Source: [Phormidium] sp. LEGE 05292
GTDB taxonomy: Bacteria > Cyanobacteriota > Cyanobacteriia > Cyanobacteriales > Aerosakkonemataceae
Direction: 5' to 3'
Assembly (NCBI RefSeq): GCF_015207735.1
Contig: NZ_JADEWG010000011.1
Location: forward strand, 21,326 to 85,325
Length of the DNA stretch: 64,000 bases
This document shows, one piece after another, positions 1-7,781 of this stretch. Below the pieces are notes generated by a model that worked only from the letters and a program-made list of their open reading frames with translations, had not been told where the DNA came from and ran no database searches. Made by a program: the position numbers and the translations under genes. How positions within the stretch are numbered: the first letter of the stretch is position 1; each line of letters starts with the position of its first letter.

Positions 1-11
1 CGGCTTTAGCA

Positions 12-638
12 ATGCTGGAATGTATCGCCACTCGGATTAATACTCAGATTGCTCAAACCGAGACTAAGGACTTCAGTGTATTTGTGCCATCGACTAAACC
101 GACTGTGGCAACTGCTCCGATTGTCAAGCCAGTGGAAGAAATTAACCCATATCAAGAGTTAACGGATATGTTAGCGGCGGCGGGAAGTTTGGCAGGTGTG
201 AGAGCGCTGGTCAGTGAGTACACTTGGGAATGTTGTGACGCGGCGGTTAGTTTTGCTCCCATCGAGTTGAGAGGGCAGTTGAATCAATGGTTAAGGCAGA
301 TTAAGCTTGAGCCAGTAGCAGTTGAGCCAGTGCCAGTAGTTGAGTCGGCTGCTCCATTGGTAGAGGCTCCAGTGGAAGAGGCGATTCCCGAAGGGATCGC
401 TGCGCTCTTCGCCAAAGTTGAGGCAGAATCCGAAGTTAAGCCGTTGGTTCCAATTGGATCGGAGGTGTGGATATTGAAAGAAGGGAGATGGAAGGGCTTT
501 AGCGGCAAGGTCGATAAGATTCTGAGCAGTATTGCGGTTAGATGCCAAATCACGGTTGCTGGTTTTAGGAGTTGGGTTGAGTTGGCGGCAGGTGAGTTCA
601 CTATGGATTGGTATGAATTTAAGAGGTGTATTGGGTGA
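12..638 (+). CDS. Hypothetical protein, C-terminal part (5' end probably outside the window)
   Basis: I do not recognise this 208-residue protein. The reading frame stays open to the left edge, so the ATG at 12 may be internal and the gene may be truncated by the window. Three parts are visible: an N-terminal segment of about 90 residues with probable helices, a Val/Glu/Pro/Ala-rich linker at about residues 100-135 that looks disordered, and a compact C-terminal segment of about 60 residues rich in Val, Trp and Gly that could be a small beta-barrel of SH3 or KOW type. The last point is inference from composition. It faces the pseudogene that follows. Confidence 0.6.
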   Translation: MLECIATRINTQIAQTETKDFSVFVPSTKPTVATAPIVKPVEEINPYQELTDMLAAAGSLAGVRALVSEYTWECCDAAVSFAPIELRGQLNQWLRQIKLEPVAVEPVPVVESAAPLVEAPVEEAIPEGIAALFAKVEAESEVKPLVPIGSEVWILKEGRWKGFSGKVDKILSSIAVRCQITVAGFRSWVELAAGEFTMDWYEFKRCIG

Positions 639-652
639 AAAGCTATCAGGAA

Positions 653-868
653 TTAAGGTTGTGAGTGGTTGGGGTGTGGAGTGGAGTGAATATATTCCCC
701 CAAGCGTTGTAACAAAGCAATTTGCTCTGCAAGTTCTTCCTGAATATTTTCGCTTAAATCTGGATCTGCTTTGACTACTGTCTCAATTTGTTTAAGGAGT
801 TTATTAACGTCTTATTGTAAGTCTTTAAGAAGAGTTTTGCATTGTTCTTGGCTATCTTGCTGAATCAT
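653..868 (-). pseudogene. Short coiled-coil protein gene interrupted by an in-frame stop
   Basis: On the minus strand an ATG at 868 opens a frame that reads 18 codons (MIQQDSQEQCKTLLKDLQ), meets TAA at 814-812, and then continues in the same frame for another 52 codons to TAA at 653. The continuation is rich in Leu, Glu and Lys with heptad spacing (KLLKQIETVVKADPD) and reads like ordinary coding sequence. There is no good start codon after the internal stop. The simplest reading is a small cytoplasmic coiled-coil gene inactivated by one nonsense change, or a sequencing error in a live gene. It is too short for a function call. The rest of the gap, 869-1044, shows nothing clear. Confidence 0.4.
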
Positions 869-1044
869 AAGACTGCTTTTTGTTGATTTATTTGGATCGA
901 ATCTTATAAGCTAATCTACATATTATTTAAGAGAATAGATTGCTACATATAAAGCGAGTACTGCTGCTCAAGCATTTAGCAATTAATCAGTATGCTGTAA
1001 CAGCATTACCCACCTTAAATTATTACTAATCAAACCGCTTTGAA

Positions 1045-2022
1045 CTAACTGTTAGTAACTAGCAGTTGGCAAAGCGCATCTAACCTTTTCTCCTCGTTAT
1101 TCAGAATTCGCCGTGCTAAATCTTCAAGGTAGTTAATATTTCGCTCGCTCGCATCATCCATGCGATCGCCCATATCTTGTTGAAGCTCTTGCAAATTTAT
1201 TTGAAAGCGATAGTAATGGGTGTTGTTATTTTCAGCAGACAATAACATATTCATTTGATAATCTACTGCATCGCTGACCCCATCAAAGACCACATTGAGA
1301 ATGGGTTGTGCCCATTGTAATTGTCCCCAATCTTTTACCTGCTTATATTCCAGTTGATTTGTAAGTTGTCCAGTACCGATCGAGACGACTAAAAATTTAG
1401 TGGCATCTTGATGCAGAGTTTTTGCTTCAACGTAGGCGGACATAGCTGGATTATTAGCAAAAACGCCACCATCAACCAATAAATATGTTCGGTCAGATGC
1501 CTGAAGTTGTAAGGGTTCAAAATACGTAGGTGCAGCGGAAGTTGCGCGTGCGACTTCTGCCATTTTGAAGTTGCGGTTCGGCTTTGTAATGGCGTTGGAG
1601 CGTTTAAAGAAAAAGGTATCGCGCTGCTTGAGGTCATAACTTGTAATCAAGACTTCTGTCAGAGCTTGATTCAAACGAGTTTCACCAAAGTACTTGTGTA
1701 AAACCTCTTCTAGAGGCTTTGAGGGATATTTTTCGTCTATGAGGGCTTTGATCTCATTAAAAATATTTGAAGGAAAAATTGTTCTCCCCTCTTCTTTGTA
1801 CAAATCGACTAAATCGCGAGCAGTATATTGAGGTTTACGCTCTTCATTGGGTTTAGTCAGCCCCAAAGCTAAAATTCCCCCCGTTGAAGTTCCAGCAATC
1901 AGGTCGAACAAGTCAGCAACGCGCTTTTCTGTGCGCTCTTCTATTTCGGCTAAAATTATCGCTGGAATAATGCCTCGAATACCGCCGCCATCGATTGATA
2001 AAATTTTAATTGTATTCGACAT
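1045..2022 (-). CDS. Patatin-like phospholipase
   Basis: A 325-residue patatin family lipid acyl hydrolase using a Ser-Asp dyad. The oxyanion loop GGGIRG is at residues 12-17, the nucleophile elbow GTSTGG at 44-49 (Ser46), and the catalytic Asp in DGG at 184-186. Length and motif order match stand-alone bacterial patatins that deacylate membrane phospholipids. There is no signal peptide, so it is cytoplasmic unless exported by a dedicated system or released by lysis. It lies downstream of two very small ORFs and a GH108 lysozyme gene on the same strand, which suggests one envelope-attacking gene set. Patatins also serve as effectors in CBASS immunity, but no cyclic-nucleotide synthase is nearby, so I do not favour that role. 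Confidence 0.9.
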   Translation of the reverse strand: MSNTIKILSIDGGGIRGIIPAIILAEIEERTEKRVADLFDLIAGTSTGGILALGLTKPNEERKPQYTARDLVDLYKEEGRTIFPSNIFNEIKALIDEKYPSKPLEEVLHKYFGETRLNQALTEVLITSYDLKQRDTFFFKRSNAITKPNRNFKMAEVARATSAAPTYFEPLQLQASDRTYLLVDGGVFANNPAMSAYVEAKTLHQDATKFLVVSIGTGQLTNQLEYKQVKDWGQLQWAQPILNVVFDGVSDAVDYQMNMLLSAENNNTHYYRFQINLQELQQDMGDRMDDASERNINYLEDLARRILNNEEKRLDALCQLLVTNS

Positions 2023-2093
2023 ACTGTTTCCTCCACAATATTCTCAGTTTGAAAACGAACTTTTACATCAAATCAAAGCTATGGTTTTATCAA

Positions 2094-2255
2094 CTAGGAA
2101 AAAGGAATAAAACTTCTATACATGAAGTGGTATAGTTCATCGAGCAAGACTTGTAACCTATTAACATCACCTGAGTTCACTGCTTCGTAAATAGCAAGGG
2201 CAAATTCATCAGGCAATGATATCTGCTGTTGAGGTTGGATCGGGTCGTGACTCAT
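2094..2255 (-). CDS. Small hypothetical protein, 53 residues
   Basis: A minus-strand ORF starting at 2255 (MSHDPIQPQQQISLPDEF...) and ending at 2094. A purine-rich AAGGAAA ribosome-binding site lies about 8 bases before the ATG. The N-terminus is polar and Gln/Pro-rich. The C-terminal 35 residues look helical, acidic to hydrophobic (ALAIYEAVNSGDVNRLQVLL), and end in an aromatic tail. No family is recognised. It sits 71 bases upstream of the patatin gene on the same strand and could be its regulator, chaperone or partner; that is inference from position only. Confidence 0.5.
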   Translation of the reverse strand: MSHDPIQPQQQISLPDEFALAIYEAVNSGDVNRLQVLLDELYHFMYRSFIPFS

Positions 2256-2267
2256 GTGAGTATTTCC

Positions 2268-2423
2268 TTAGTAGATAGTTTTTCCAAGTAGCTTGGCTGA
2301 AATAGGAAATTTCAACCAAATGTATTCATCGCGTCCAACTGGGTTAACAAAAATTTGTTGATTTCGTTTCGAGCCATTCCCAGAAATTATCAGTACTGAA
2401 TAGGTTAAATCGATGGAAAACAA
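2268..2423 (-). CDS. Possible 51-residue ORF, or a remnant fused to the lysozyme frame
   Basis: After the GH108 stop codon (2459-2457) the same frame stays open for 62 more codons to TAA at 2268, ending 12 bases before the next small ORF. The translation contains protein-like stretches such as QQIFVNPVGRDEYIWLKFPI. The only usable start is TTG at 2423, and it has no convincing ribosome-binding site. It could be a small gene, a degraded domain once fused to the lysozyme, or chance. No family is recognised. Confidence 0.3.
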   Translation of the reverse strand: MFSIDLTYSVLIISGNGSKRNQQIFVNPVGRDEYIWLKFPISAKLLGKTIY

Positions 2424-2456
2424 TAGTTCTGGGGATTTATTAAAGAAGAGCTTTGT

Positions 2457-3281
2457 TTACAAATTGTCGATGAACTTTCTCAAGTCATTCGCACGGTTCA
2501 ACCAACCAGCTAAAAAAACTTTTTGGCTTGGGTTTTGTACAACTCTTTGGTTATGGTAGATGATTCTTTTTTCAACCATCTCTATTCCTGTCTCTTTGTT
2601 GTTTTTAGGCAGCAAAGCGGCTTCAGTTTGCGGCCCAAAAATTCCGTCACCAGTAACTCCGATGGCTTGCTGTAAAAACTTGATGGCACCGCCGACTCCA
2701 AAAAGGACAGCCGTATCAAACTGCACTACAGCGAGAGGTAAGACCATTAATTCAGCACGGCCAGGCTGCCAGTAATACTTATGGTAGATTTCATGTACCT
2801 CCTCATCTGTAATAAATTTCACACTTTGGGTTGGAAAGCTTTTGCTGCTTCTGTATGAGTCGTAAGTTCTTTGTGTAATTCCTTTATTGGTAGCCCCACC
2901 TAAATCGTTTGGATGGTTTACAAAGTCACCTTCCCACAGCAAAGTGAATTTAAGTGCTGTTATAAGTTGGTCTGGTGTTTTACTAGGTGAATTAAAATCT
3001 ACGGAATTATCAGTTTCTACAGGATCGCGAAATTCAATTAGTTTTTTGGCAAAAGTGGGGCCAAACCAACCAGAATTCATGTTGTCGAGGAAAACTGCCT
3101 TACAGAAACGAGTTAAAGCAACCTTGGTAGTGGAACTGAAAGTCCCATCAATATCAGACATTTGAAGCAAACCAATTTCACTAAGTTGTGTTTGGATTTC
3201 CTGGACTAATTCCTTGTCGCTACTGAGAGTATCCAAATTGATAACTTTGTTGTTATCAACTAAATCCGCAAGTTTCATCAC
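2457..3281 (-). CDS. Peptidoglycan hydrolase, GH108 lysozyme-like, with peptidoglycan-binding modules
   Basis: A 274-residue putative muramidase. Residues about 25-85 resemble a peptidoglycan-binding domain (QTQLSEIGLL...DGTFSS). Residues about 105-215 match the GH108 family (phage-type lysozymes and zliS-like proteins): the proposed catalytic Glu is E117 in LLWEGDF, followed by the family motif with GGATNKGIT. The C-terminus carries a second peptidoglycan-binding segment (VTGDGIFGPQTEAAL). There is no signal peptide, as in endolysins that rely on holins or on injection. It is read on the same strand as the peptidoglycan-binding gene upstream (354 bases away) and the patatin downstream. The role is cell-wall cleavage; whether the target is self or another cell is not shown. 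Confidence 0.85.
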   Translation of the reverse strand: MMKLADLVDNNKVINLDTLSSDKELVQEIQTQLSEIGLLQMSDIDGTFSSTTKVALTRFCKAVFLDNMNSGWFGPTFAKKLIEFRDPVETDNSVDFNSPSKTPDQLITALKFTLLWEGDFVNHPNDLGGATNKGITQRTYDSYRSSKSFPTQSVKFITDEEVHEIYHKYYWQPGRAELMVLPLAVVQFDTAVLFGVGGAIKFLQQAIGVTGDGIFGPQTEAALLPKNNKETGIEMVEKRIIYHNQRVVQNPSQKVFLAGWLNRANDLRKFIDNL

Positions 3282-3635
3282 TTCACCTCGTAGATCAGTT
3301 AACTATTGAATTGAAAAATGGGTTATCTCTCTAAAAATTTTGGATTTTTTCTTTTATTTCTAAACCAAAATGGGGTTTGAAAACCCGACAAAATTCATTA
3401 AACACAAGGGTGTAAAAGTTGCTTGCTTGACAATGCTATCTACTTTTAAACCTTCTTTGCTTGTAAATTACTAATATTTTTTTAGCACCAGCGCCGAAGA
3501 TGTCATCAAGTTAAAAACTCTATCAGCCTAAATTTGGTTCCTTTTTAAGTGTAGACTACCAGTATTTTAGGAAAGGAAATGACAAGTAAAATTATCATTT
3601 CCTTCCATCTTCCTTCTGGAGTAAATCAAGTTTGA
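3282..3635. other. Intergenic region with a possible terminator hairpin
   Basis: No gene is seen in these 354 bases. Just beyond the stop of the 3636-4520 gene a 10-bp stem (AAGGAAATGA at 3573-3582, TCATTTCCTT at 3595-3604) with a 12-base loop could terminate that transcript. It has no clear T-run, so the call is weak. The part nearest 3281 is A/T-rich and must hold the promoter or leader of the lysozyme gene if that gene is not cotranscribed. Confidence 0.35.
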
Positions 3636-4520
3636 CTAAGCCAGGAAACTTTTGGCTAAATCATCGCCAGGGATAACAGTCGTCAAGAAGACATATTTGT
3701 CATTTAACTGATAACGACGGTCTTGCTTAACCAATGCCATAAACTCTTGGTGACTTTTGCGAGACTGTCCTACCAAGCAACCAGCACTGGCACTACGAAC
3801 TTGCCTCATGTCATATCCCCAATGTTGATTGATACCAAACAGACCTTCATCAATGGAATCTCCATTACGAAGACCATCTTTGTTGGAATCGCGGTATACT
3901 TTTACCGACATACATTGCACTAAAGCTTCATGAGGTTCGGAGTTTCCATGCTTTCCTACTTGCCAAGCTTTGTACTGTCCAAAGGCAATTCGTGCCGCGC
4001 CCTCAGGATTCATAGGGTGATAGGTGTAGTAATCTCCCGGTTCGGTTGTAGCTAACCAATTACCCACAATTTTAGGAGTTCCAGAAGCTATTTCAATTAC
4101 CATCCGACGGTCATTCCACTCATTGAAAGTATCTTCGTTGGGTGTACCATCAGCCCCAGCGCCTTCTAAATAAACAATGTTGTAGCAACGTTCTCCTATT
4201 GCAATAAAGTATTCTTTATTTTGCATATACTTGACAATTCGGCTGGCCAAATCATTTCCTAAGTTTAGAGGGATTACTTCTTTGGTTTCACCTAATGCCT
4301 TGCTTGTTTGTGGCCCTAATCCCAATTCTGATATTTTCATCAAGGTTTGGAATTCTTTAAGTGCCTGAGTCGAAAAACGACCAAATTTTCCATCAGCAGG
4401 CGGATCGAGTAAACCTAAACGAATCAGATTAGTCTGTACTTCTTTTGCTAATTGAGTATCCTTAGCTAAACTTTCTGCAGTAATTATTTTTAAGGTTGGT
4501 GTAACTTCAGTTAGTTGCAT
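3636..4520 (-). CDS. Peptidoglycan-binding protein with an L,D-transpeptidase/endopeptidase-like C-terminal domain
   Basis: A 294-residue protein. Residues about 22-76 form a peptidoglycan-binding domain (VQTNLIRLGLLDP, DGKFGRFSTQALKEFQ, LGPQTSKAL). The C-terminal 200 residues are less typical, but His233 in INQHWGYD, followed by RSASAGCLVG with Cys248, resembles the His and Ser-x-Gly-Cys arrangement of YkuD-type L,D-transpeptidases. An Asp-rich loop (DSNKDGLRNGD, 211-221) could bind calcium. Enzyme class is therefore inference; wall binding is well supported. There is no signal peptide. A multi-box promoter lies directly upstream at 4568-4633. Another possible reading is a phage-like tail or lysis protein. 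Confidence 0.75.
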   Translation of the reverse strand: MQLTEVTPTLKIITAESLAKDTQLAKEVQTNLIRLGLLDPPADGKFGRFSTQALKEFQTLMKISELGLGPQTSKALGETKEVIPLNLGNDLASRIVKYMQNKEYFIAIGERCYNIVYLEGAGADGTPNEDTFNEWNDRRMVIEIASGTPKIVGNWLATTEPGDYYTYHPMNPEGAARIAFGQYKAWQVGKHGNSEPHEALVQCMSVKVYRDSNKDGLRNGDSIDEGLFGINQHWGYDMRQVRSASAGCLVGQSRKSHQEFMALVKQDRRYQLNDKYVFLTTVIPGDDLAKSFLA

Positions 4521-4567
4521 ATAAAAAGATTCCTTGTTGGTGTTGTTTGTCCTTTAGTCTTATTGCC

Positions 4568-4633
4568 ATGCTAACTTTACCTTGACAAACATCCAACCTA
4601 TAAAACTCATATAAATCTCAACTTATACCTCAT
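4568..4633 (-). promoter_or_regulatory. ATGAG-box promoter A, upstream of the peptidoglycan-binding gene
   Basis: On the minus strand, boxes ATGAG, TTGAG, ATGAG lie 12 and 11 bp apart (plus-strand positions 4629, 4617, 4606). The last is followed by TTTTATAGG, a TTGGAT -35-like hexamer, a 17-base spacer and TAGCAT as -10 at 4573-4568. The start codon at 4520 is about 40 bases beyond the expected transcript start. The same architecture occurs at 5785-5863, 7704-7781 and 23924-23988. Helically phased direct repeats abutting -35 are typical of OmpR/PhoB-type response-regulator activation; the regulator is unknown. Confidence 0.65.
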
Positions 4634-4773
4634 AAAAATTCTTATATAATTTATGATTTTTGAATTTAATTTTTCACGATAACAGGAGCAAAAATAAAAA
4701 TACAACTATATTTTGCTTTTTAGAAGAACTAAATTAGATTTAATTGCTTATGTCATAAAAAATTTAGGATAGA

Positions 4774-4816
4774 CTTAAAGGAAAAGCTTGCCACAATGGC
4801 AAGCTTTTCCTTTAAG
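4774..4816 (-). terminator. Strong perfect hairpin, probable terminator of the small membrane protein gene
   Basis: A perfect 20-bp stem (4774-4793 pairing with 4797-4816) with a 3-base loop, built around GGAAAAGCTTGCCA. It lies 116 bases downstream of the 4932-5189 stop on the minus strand. A-rich and T-rich runs inside the arms make it usable on either strand, although there is no long separate T-tract. The remaining bases of the 4521-4931 gap, apart from promoter A, show nothing. Confidence 0.6.
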
Positions 4817-4931
4817 ATACAGTGACATTTATTGACGAGACTCAATCCGATCGTACTCAGTTTCCCGCTATGTTAAGTGACAAATCCCTAACTTAACGTC
4901 GATATACATTGTCAGTCAATCACTCACCTCA

Positions 4932-5189
4932 TTACTTATAAAACTTAGAGAGAAACTGTATTACTACAATTGCTGCAAACGCTACGCAGATTCCGCCTGT
5001 TGTAGTTTCTATATTGAATTTTAAACCCAAAAACTCACCCCCTCCCTTCTCAGGACGTGACCCAGATTTTAGCAAGTTGAAGCCTGCCCAAGCCAAAAAT
5101 ATTGCAAGAATGAAGGTTCCCACTACAACAATCAATCCAGCTAGATCGTTTGGGCTTACCTGTGCCAATAGCGCATTTATAATCATCAT
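4932..5189 (-). CDS. Small two-helix membrane protein (holin-like)
   Basis: An 85-residue protein with two strongly hydrophobic segments: residues about 17-42 (LAGLIVVVGTFILAIFLAWAG) and about 62-80 (TTGGICVAFAAIVVIQFL). They are separated by a short polar loop with Lys, Arg, Glu and Gly. The size and topology fit holins or small pore proteins, and the neighbouring lysozyme and peptidoglycan-binding genes fit a lysis cassette. No family-specific motif is seen, so holin is inference. It is probably transcribed with the next membrane protein gene upstream (5738-5469). Confidence 0.6.
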   Translation of the reverse strand: MMIINALLAQVSPNDLAGLIVVVGTFILAIFLAWAGFNLLKSGSRPEKGGGEFLGLKFNIETTTGGICVAFAAIVVIQFLSKFYK

Positions 5190-5468
5190 AGATACCTGTG
5201 GGTTAACTCTTAATTACTTTTATTTGCTCTACATTCAAAAACTCAACCAGCATTTTTATCTCTTTTTTCGACTGTGGCTGTAACTATATTCAAATATCTC
5301 TTTTCTGCTAGTTACAGCCAATAAGAAATGAGCCTTATCTGTGGATTTTTGCCGAGGCTTTTACCATTATTTGATACGCTTACTCATCTTTTTTTACTCA
5401 GTTGGCTATTTGTACTTACTGAAGAGCCAATAAAGTGAAAATGAAAAGTGCCGCTAAGTGTGAGTAAT

Positions 5469-5738
5469 CTACTTAGCTTCGCTTAGTTCGTTTGTTGAAT
5501 CATCCTGAATTTTGATGTTCTGTACATCTTTCTGAGCCAAAACCTTAGATTCACCTTTGCTTGACTGTGCAAGGCCAGCCGCCCCTGCGATCGCTGTCCC
5601 TGCCAATCCCAATCCAGCTGTCCATTGACCCTCTTTAAGTTGAGGATTAATTAGGACGGCAATACCAATTACTCCACCAATAGTTGCGAAAAATATAGGC
5701 GTTAAGGCTCGAATTAATTCAGCATTAGCAGGTGTCAT
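5469..5738 (-). CDS. Small membrane protein with Gly/Ala-rich helices
   Basis: An 89-residue protein. A hydrophobic segment at about residues 12-32 (IFFATIGGVIGIAVLI) is followed by a Gly/Ala-rich second segment at about 40-58 (AGLGLAGTAIAGAAGLA). A charged, soluble C-terminal tail of about 30 residues follows (KGESKVLAQKDVQ...). It resembles small holin or stress-membrane proteins in layout, but no family is recognised. It is the first gene behind promoter B and is followed 279 bases later by the second small membrane protein, so both may act with the wall hydrolases downstream. Confidence 0.6.
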   Translation of the reverse strand: MTPANAELIRALTPIFFATIGGVIGIAVLINPQLKEGQWTAGLGLAGTAIAGAAGLAQSSKGESKVLAQKDVQNIKIQDDSTNELSEAK

Positions 5739-5784
5739 TTATAACCTCATCTAGTTTTTGTATGGTTGGTTTTATCTATAAGTA

Positions 5785-5863
5785 AACTTAGCTTTTAACA
5801 TTAAGCTGATTCAACCTATAAATCTCATAAACAATCTCGCCCAAAGCTCATTAAAAATCTCAT
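5785..5863 (-). promoter_or_regulatory. ATGAG-box promoter B, upstream of the small membrane protein genes
   Basis: On the minus strand four boxes (ATGAG, ATGAG, a degenerate GCGAG, ATGAG; plus positions 5859, 5847, 5836, 5824) are spaced 12, 11 and 12 bp. They are followed by ATTTATAGG, TTGAAT as -35, an 18-base spacer and TAAGTT as -10 (5790-5785). The expected start of transcription is about 40 bases before the ATG at 5738. It also lies in front of the divergent gene at 5956, but its orientation points only to the minus-strand genes. Confidence 0.65.
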
Positions 5864-5955
5864 AATAAAATAAGCGATCGTATATACTTACCTAGAAACC
5901 CGTATTTCAGTCAGAATTCAGCCAATCTACCAAGATTTGACGACATATAGCCTCT

Positions 5956-7323
5956 ATGAACGTAGATTTCATCCTTGAAGTCCTTAACCGCAAGCTGATC
6001 GAGAGCCAAAATCCTCCTCTGAATACCGCAGAAGCTCTGATTCTGCGAGGTATCTGGGAGTATAAAACCTATAACCAAGTTGCCGAAGAGGCGGGCTACA
6101 GCCCCGGTTACTTTACTAATGTCGTTGCACCGGAGTTGTTCCGACGACTCTCCGAGATTACCAATGAGCGGGTTACTAAGAAAAACTGTCGGGTGCTGCT
6201 AGAGTCTTATGTTGCCGCCTGGGGAACTCTGGGGAAAACGTTACCCAACCAATATCCTGTAAACTTCTCTGCTAGTAAGTTGCAAGATATGTCACCTTGC
6301 TTCCCTAGTGGTGCCGTTTCTCTCGATTCCCCGTTTTACATCGAACGGTCTCCTATTGAGGAGCAAGTTTATGCAGAAATCAGTAAGCCAGGAGCTTTGG
6401 TGCGAATTAAAGCTCCTCAGGAAATGGGTAAAACCTCGCTCCTGCTTAGAGTTCTCGACTATGCAAATCGTTTGGGCTATTACACGGTTAACCTAAACCT
6501 ACAGCAAGTTGACCAAGCCATTTTGAGCGATATAAATAAATTTTTACGTTGGTTGTGCGTCAATATCGCTCGTCAGCTTCACAAAGAAGCGAGACTAGAT
6601 GACTATTGGGATGAGGATATTGGCTGCAAGATCAGTTGCACTCTCTACTTGCGAAACTATTTACTAGAACAAATCGATTCTCCTCTTATCCTAGCTTTGG
6701 ATGAGGTGAACCAGATTTTTGAGCATCCTGAAGTGGCGAAAGATTTTTTTCCCTTGTTGCGATCGTGGTATGAAGAGGCAAAAAGAATACCTGTGTGGCA
6801 AAAGCTGCGCCTAATTGTGGTTCATTCTACAGACATTTATGTTCCCCTTCAGCTAAAGCAGTCACCTTTCAATGTGGGGTTACCGATTCAGTTAAACAGC
6901 TTCAGTTTAGGGGAAGTAATAAACTTAGCCAAACATTATGGACTGAATTGGACAGGTGAGGAAGAGGTAAAACTTCTGATGGACATGGTAGGAGGGCATC
7001 CCGCACTGGTGCATATAGCGATCTATCATTTGAGTCGTGGGAACCTAACGATCGCGCAACTGCTGCAAAGTGCCCCAACATCTACAGGAATTTATTCCAG
7101 TCACTTGCAGCGCCATCAAGCAACGTTAAAAGAACAACAGGAATTAGCTAGTGCTCTTGGTACCGTTATGAGTGCTAATGACCCTGTACCATTAGATCCG
7201 ATTTTGGCTTACAAGTTAAGCAGTATGGGTTTGATTCAGTTAAATGACAATAAAGCAACCCTAAGTTGTCAGTTGTATCAGCAGTACTTTCAGAATTTTC
7301 AAGCAGAACATAGGTCAAGTTGA
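5956..7323 (+). CDS. AAA-like ATPase with vMAP-type N-terminal HTH domain
   Basis: A 455-residue protein of a family abundant in filamentous cyanobacteria. Residues 1-90 match the winged-helix-like N-terminal domain of vWA-MoxR-associated proteins (LNTAEALILRGIWEYKTYNQ...SPGYFTN). Residues about 120-400 are an AAA-like NTPase domain of the AAA_35 type: Walker A APQEMGKTS at 153-161 and a Walker B-like LILALDEVN around 230. Such proteins are thought to act as signalling ATPases in bacterial conflict systems; the partner is not obvious here. The gene is transcribed away from the membrane and lysis genes and is monocistronic. A related ATPase domain forms the C-terminus of the giant protein at 14550-20645. 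Confidence 0.85.
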   Translation: MNVDFILEVLNRKLIESQNPPLNTAEALILRGIWEYKTYNQVAEEAGYSPGYFTNVVAPELFRRLSEITNERVTKKNCRVLLESYVAAWGTLGKTLPNQYPVNFSASKLQDMSPCFPSGAVSLDSPFYIERSPIEEQVYAEISKPGALVRIKAPQEMGKTSLLLRVLDYANRLGYYTVNLNLQQVDQAILSDINKFLRWLCVNIARQLHKEARLDDYWDEDIGCKISCTLYLRNYLLEQIDSPLILALDEVNQIFEHPEVAKDFFPLLRSWYEEAKRIPVWQKLRLIVVHSTDIYVPLQLKQSPFNVGLPIQLNSFSLGEVINLAKHYGLNWTGEEEVKLLMDMVGGHPALVHIAIYHLSRGNLTIAQLLQSAPTSTGIYSSHLQRHQATLKEQQELASALGTVMSANDPVPLDPILAYKLSSMGLIQLNDNKATLSCQLYQQYFQNFQAEHRSS

Positions 7324-7395
7324 TCTGCTTATTAGATTTCTGGAAGAAAGACTCTCTCTCATATTGTTTTTCCTTAAGTTTGCTACAGATGATTG

Positions 7396-7427
7396 ACACG
7401 GGGACGCGGCAACGCGGCGACGCGGAG
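7396..7427. repeat. Short tandem GACGCGG-type repeat
   Basis: Four degenerate units of the type (G)ACGCGG(C) occur in a row (cacgggGACGCGGCAACGCGG then CGACGCGG). Short tandemly repeated repetitive heptamers of this sort are a known feature of filamentous cyanobacterial genomes. It lies just after the ATPase gene and has no assigned function. Confidence 0.6.
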
Positions 7428-7703
7428 ATTGATTGGTCGCAAACATTTAGGGATTTGATATAAGACACTTTTTGTAAAGCAAATTTAAGAGTCAGTAATG
7501 CTTCACCCATCCATGCAAAAAAATGCTTTAACCGAGCAGTATTGTCTTCTCTTCTACCCTCTGCCTTATCTCAACGATAATTTTTTGCCTACCTACTTAA
7601 CAGAACCAGGTTTTCAGGTGCTTCATAAGTGTTTACAAACAGTCTCTGACAAAACTAGGACTTACATACTTTACAAAAAACCTGTAATGTGCATTTACTT
7701 GTA

Positions 7704-7781
7704 ATGAGTTTTATTATGAGATTGGTATGAGATTTTCTATGAGATTTATGAGTTGAACGAACGCTGAACTAAGGTTAATCT
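7704..7781 (+). promoter_or_regulatory. ATGAG-box promoter D, upstream of the RiPP-type cluster
   Basis: Boxes ATGAG begin at 7704, 7716, 7727 and 7739 (steps of 12, 11 and 12 bp). They are followed by ATTTATGAG, TTGAAC as -35 (7753-7758), a 17-base spacer and TAATCT as -10 (7776-7781). This is the best copy of the four related promoters. It points to the genes at 8184 onward and would give a leader of about 395 bases, which contains a perfect 24-bp palindrome at 7896-7919. Confidence 0.7.

Noticed and set aside
1045..2022. Patatin as a CBASS effector
   Set aside because: No CD-NTase or other CBASS gene is adjacent; the neighbours are wall hydrolases.
2457..5738. Prophage or contractile-particle locus
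   Set aside because: Lysozyme, wall-binding and holin-like genes are present but no capsid, tail, sheath or baseplate gene is seen.
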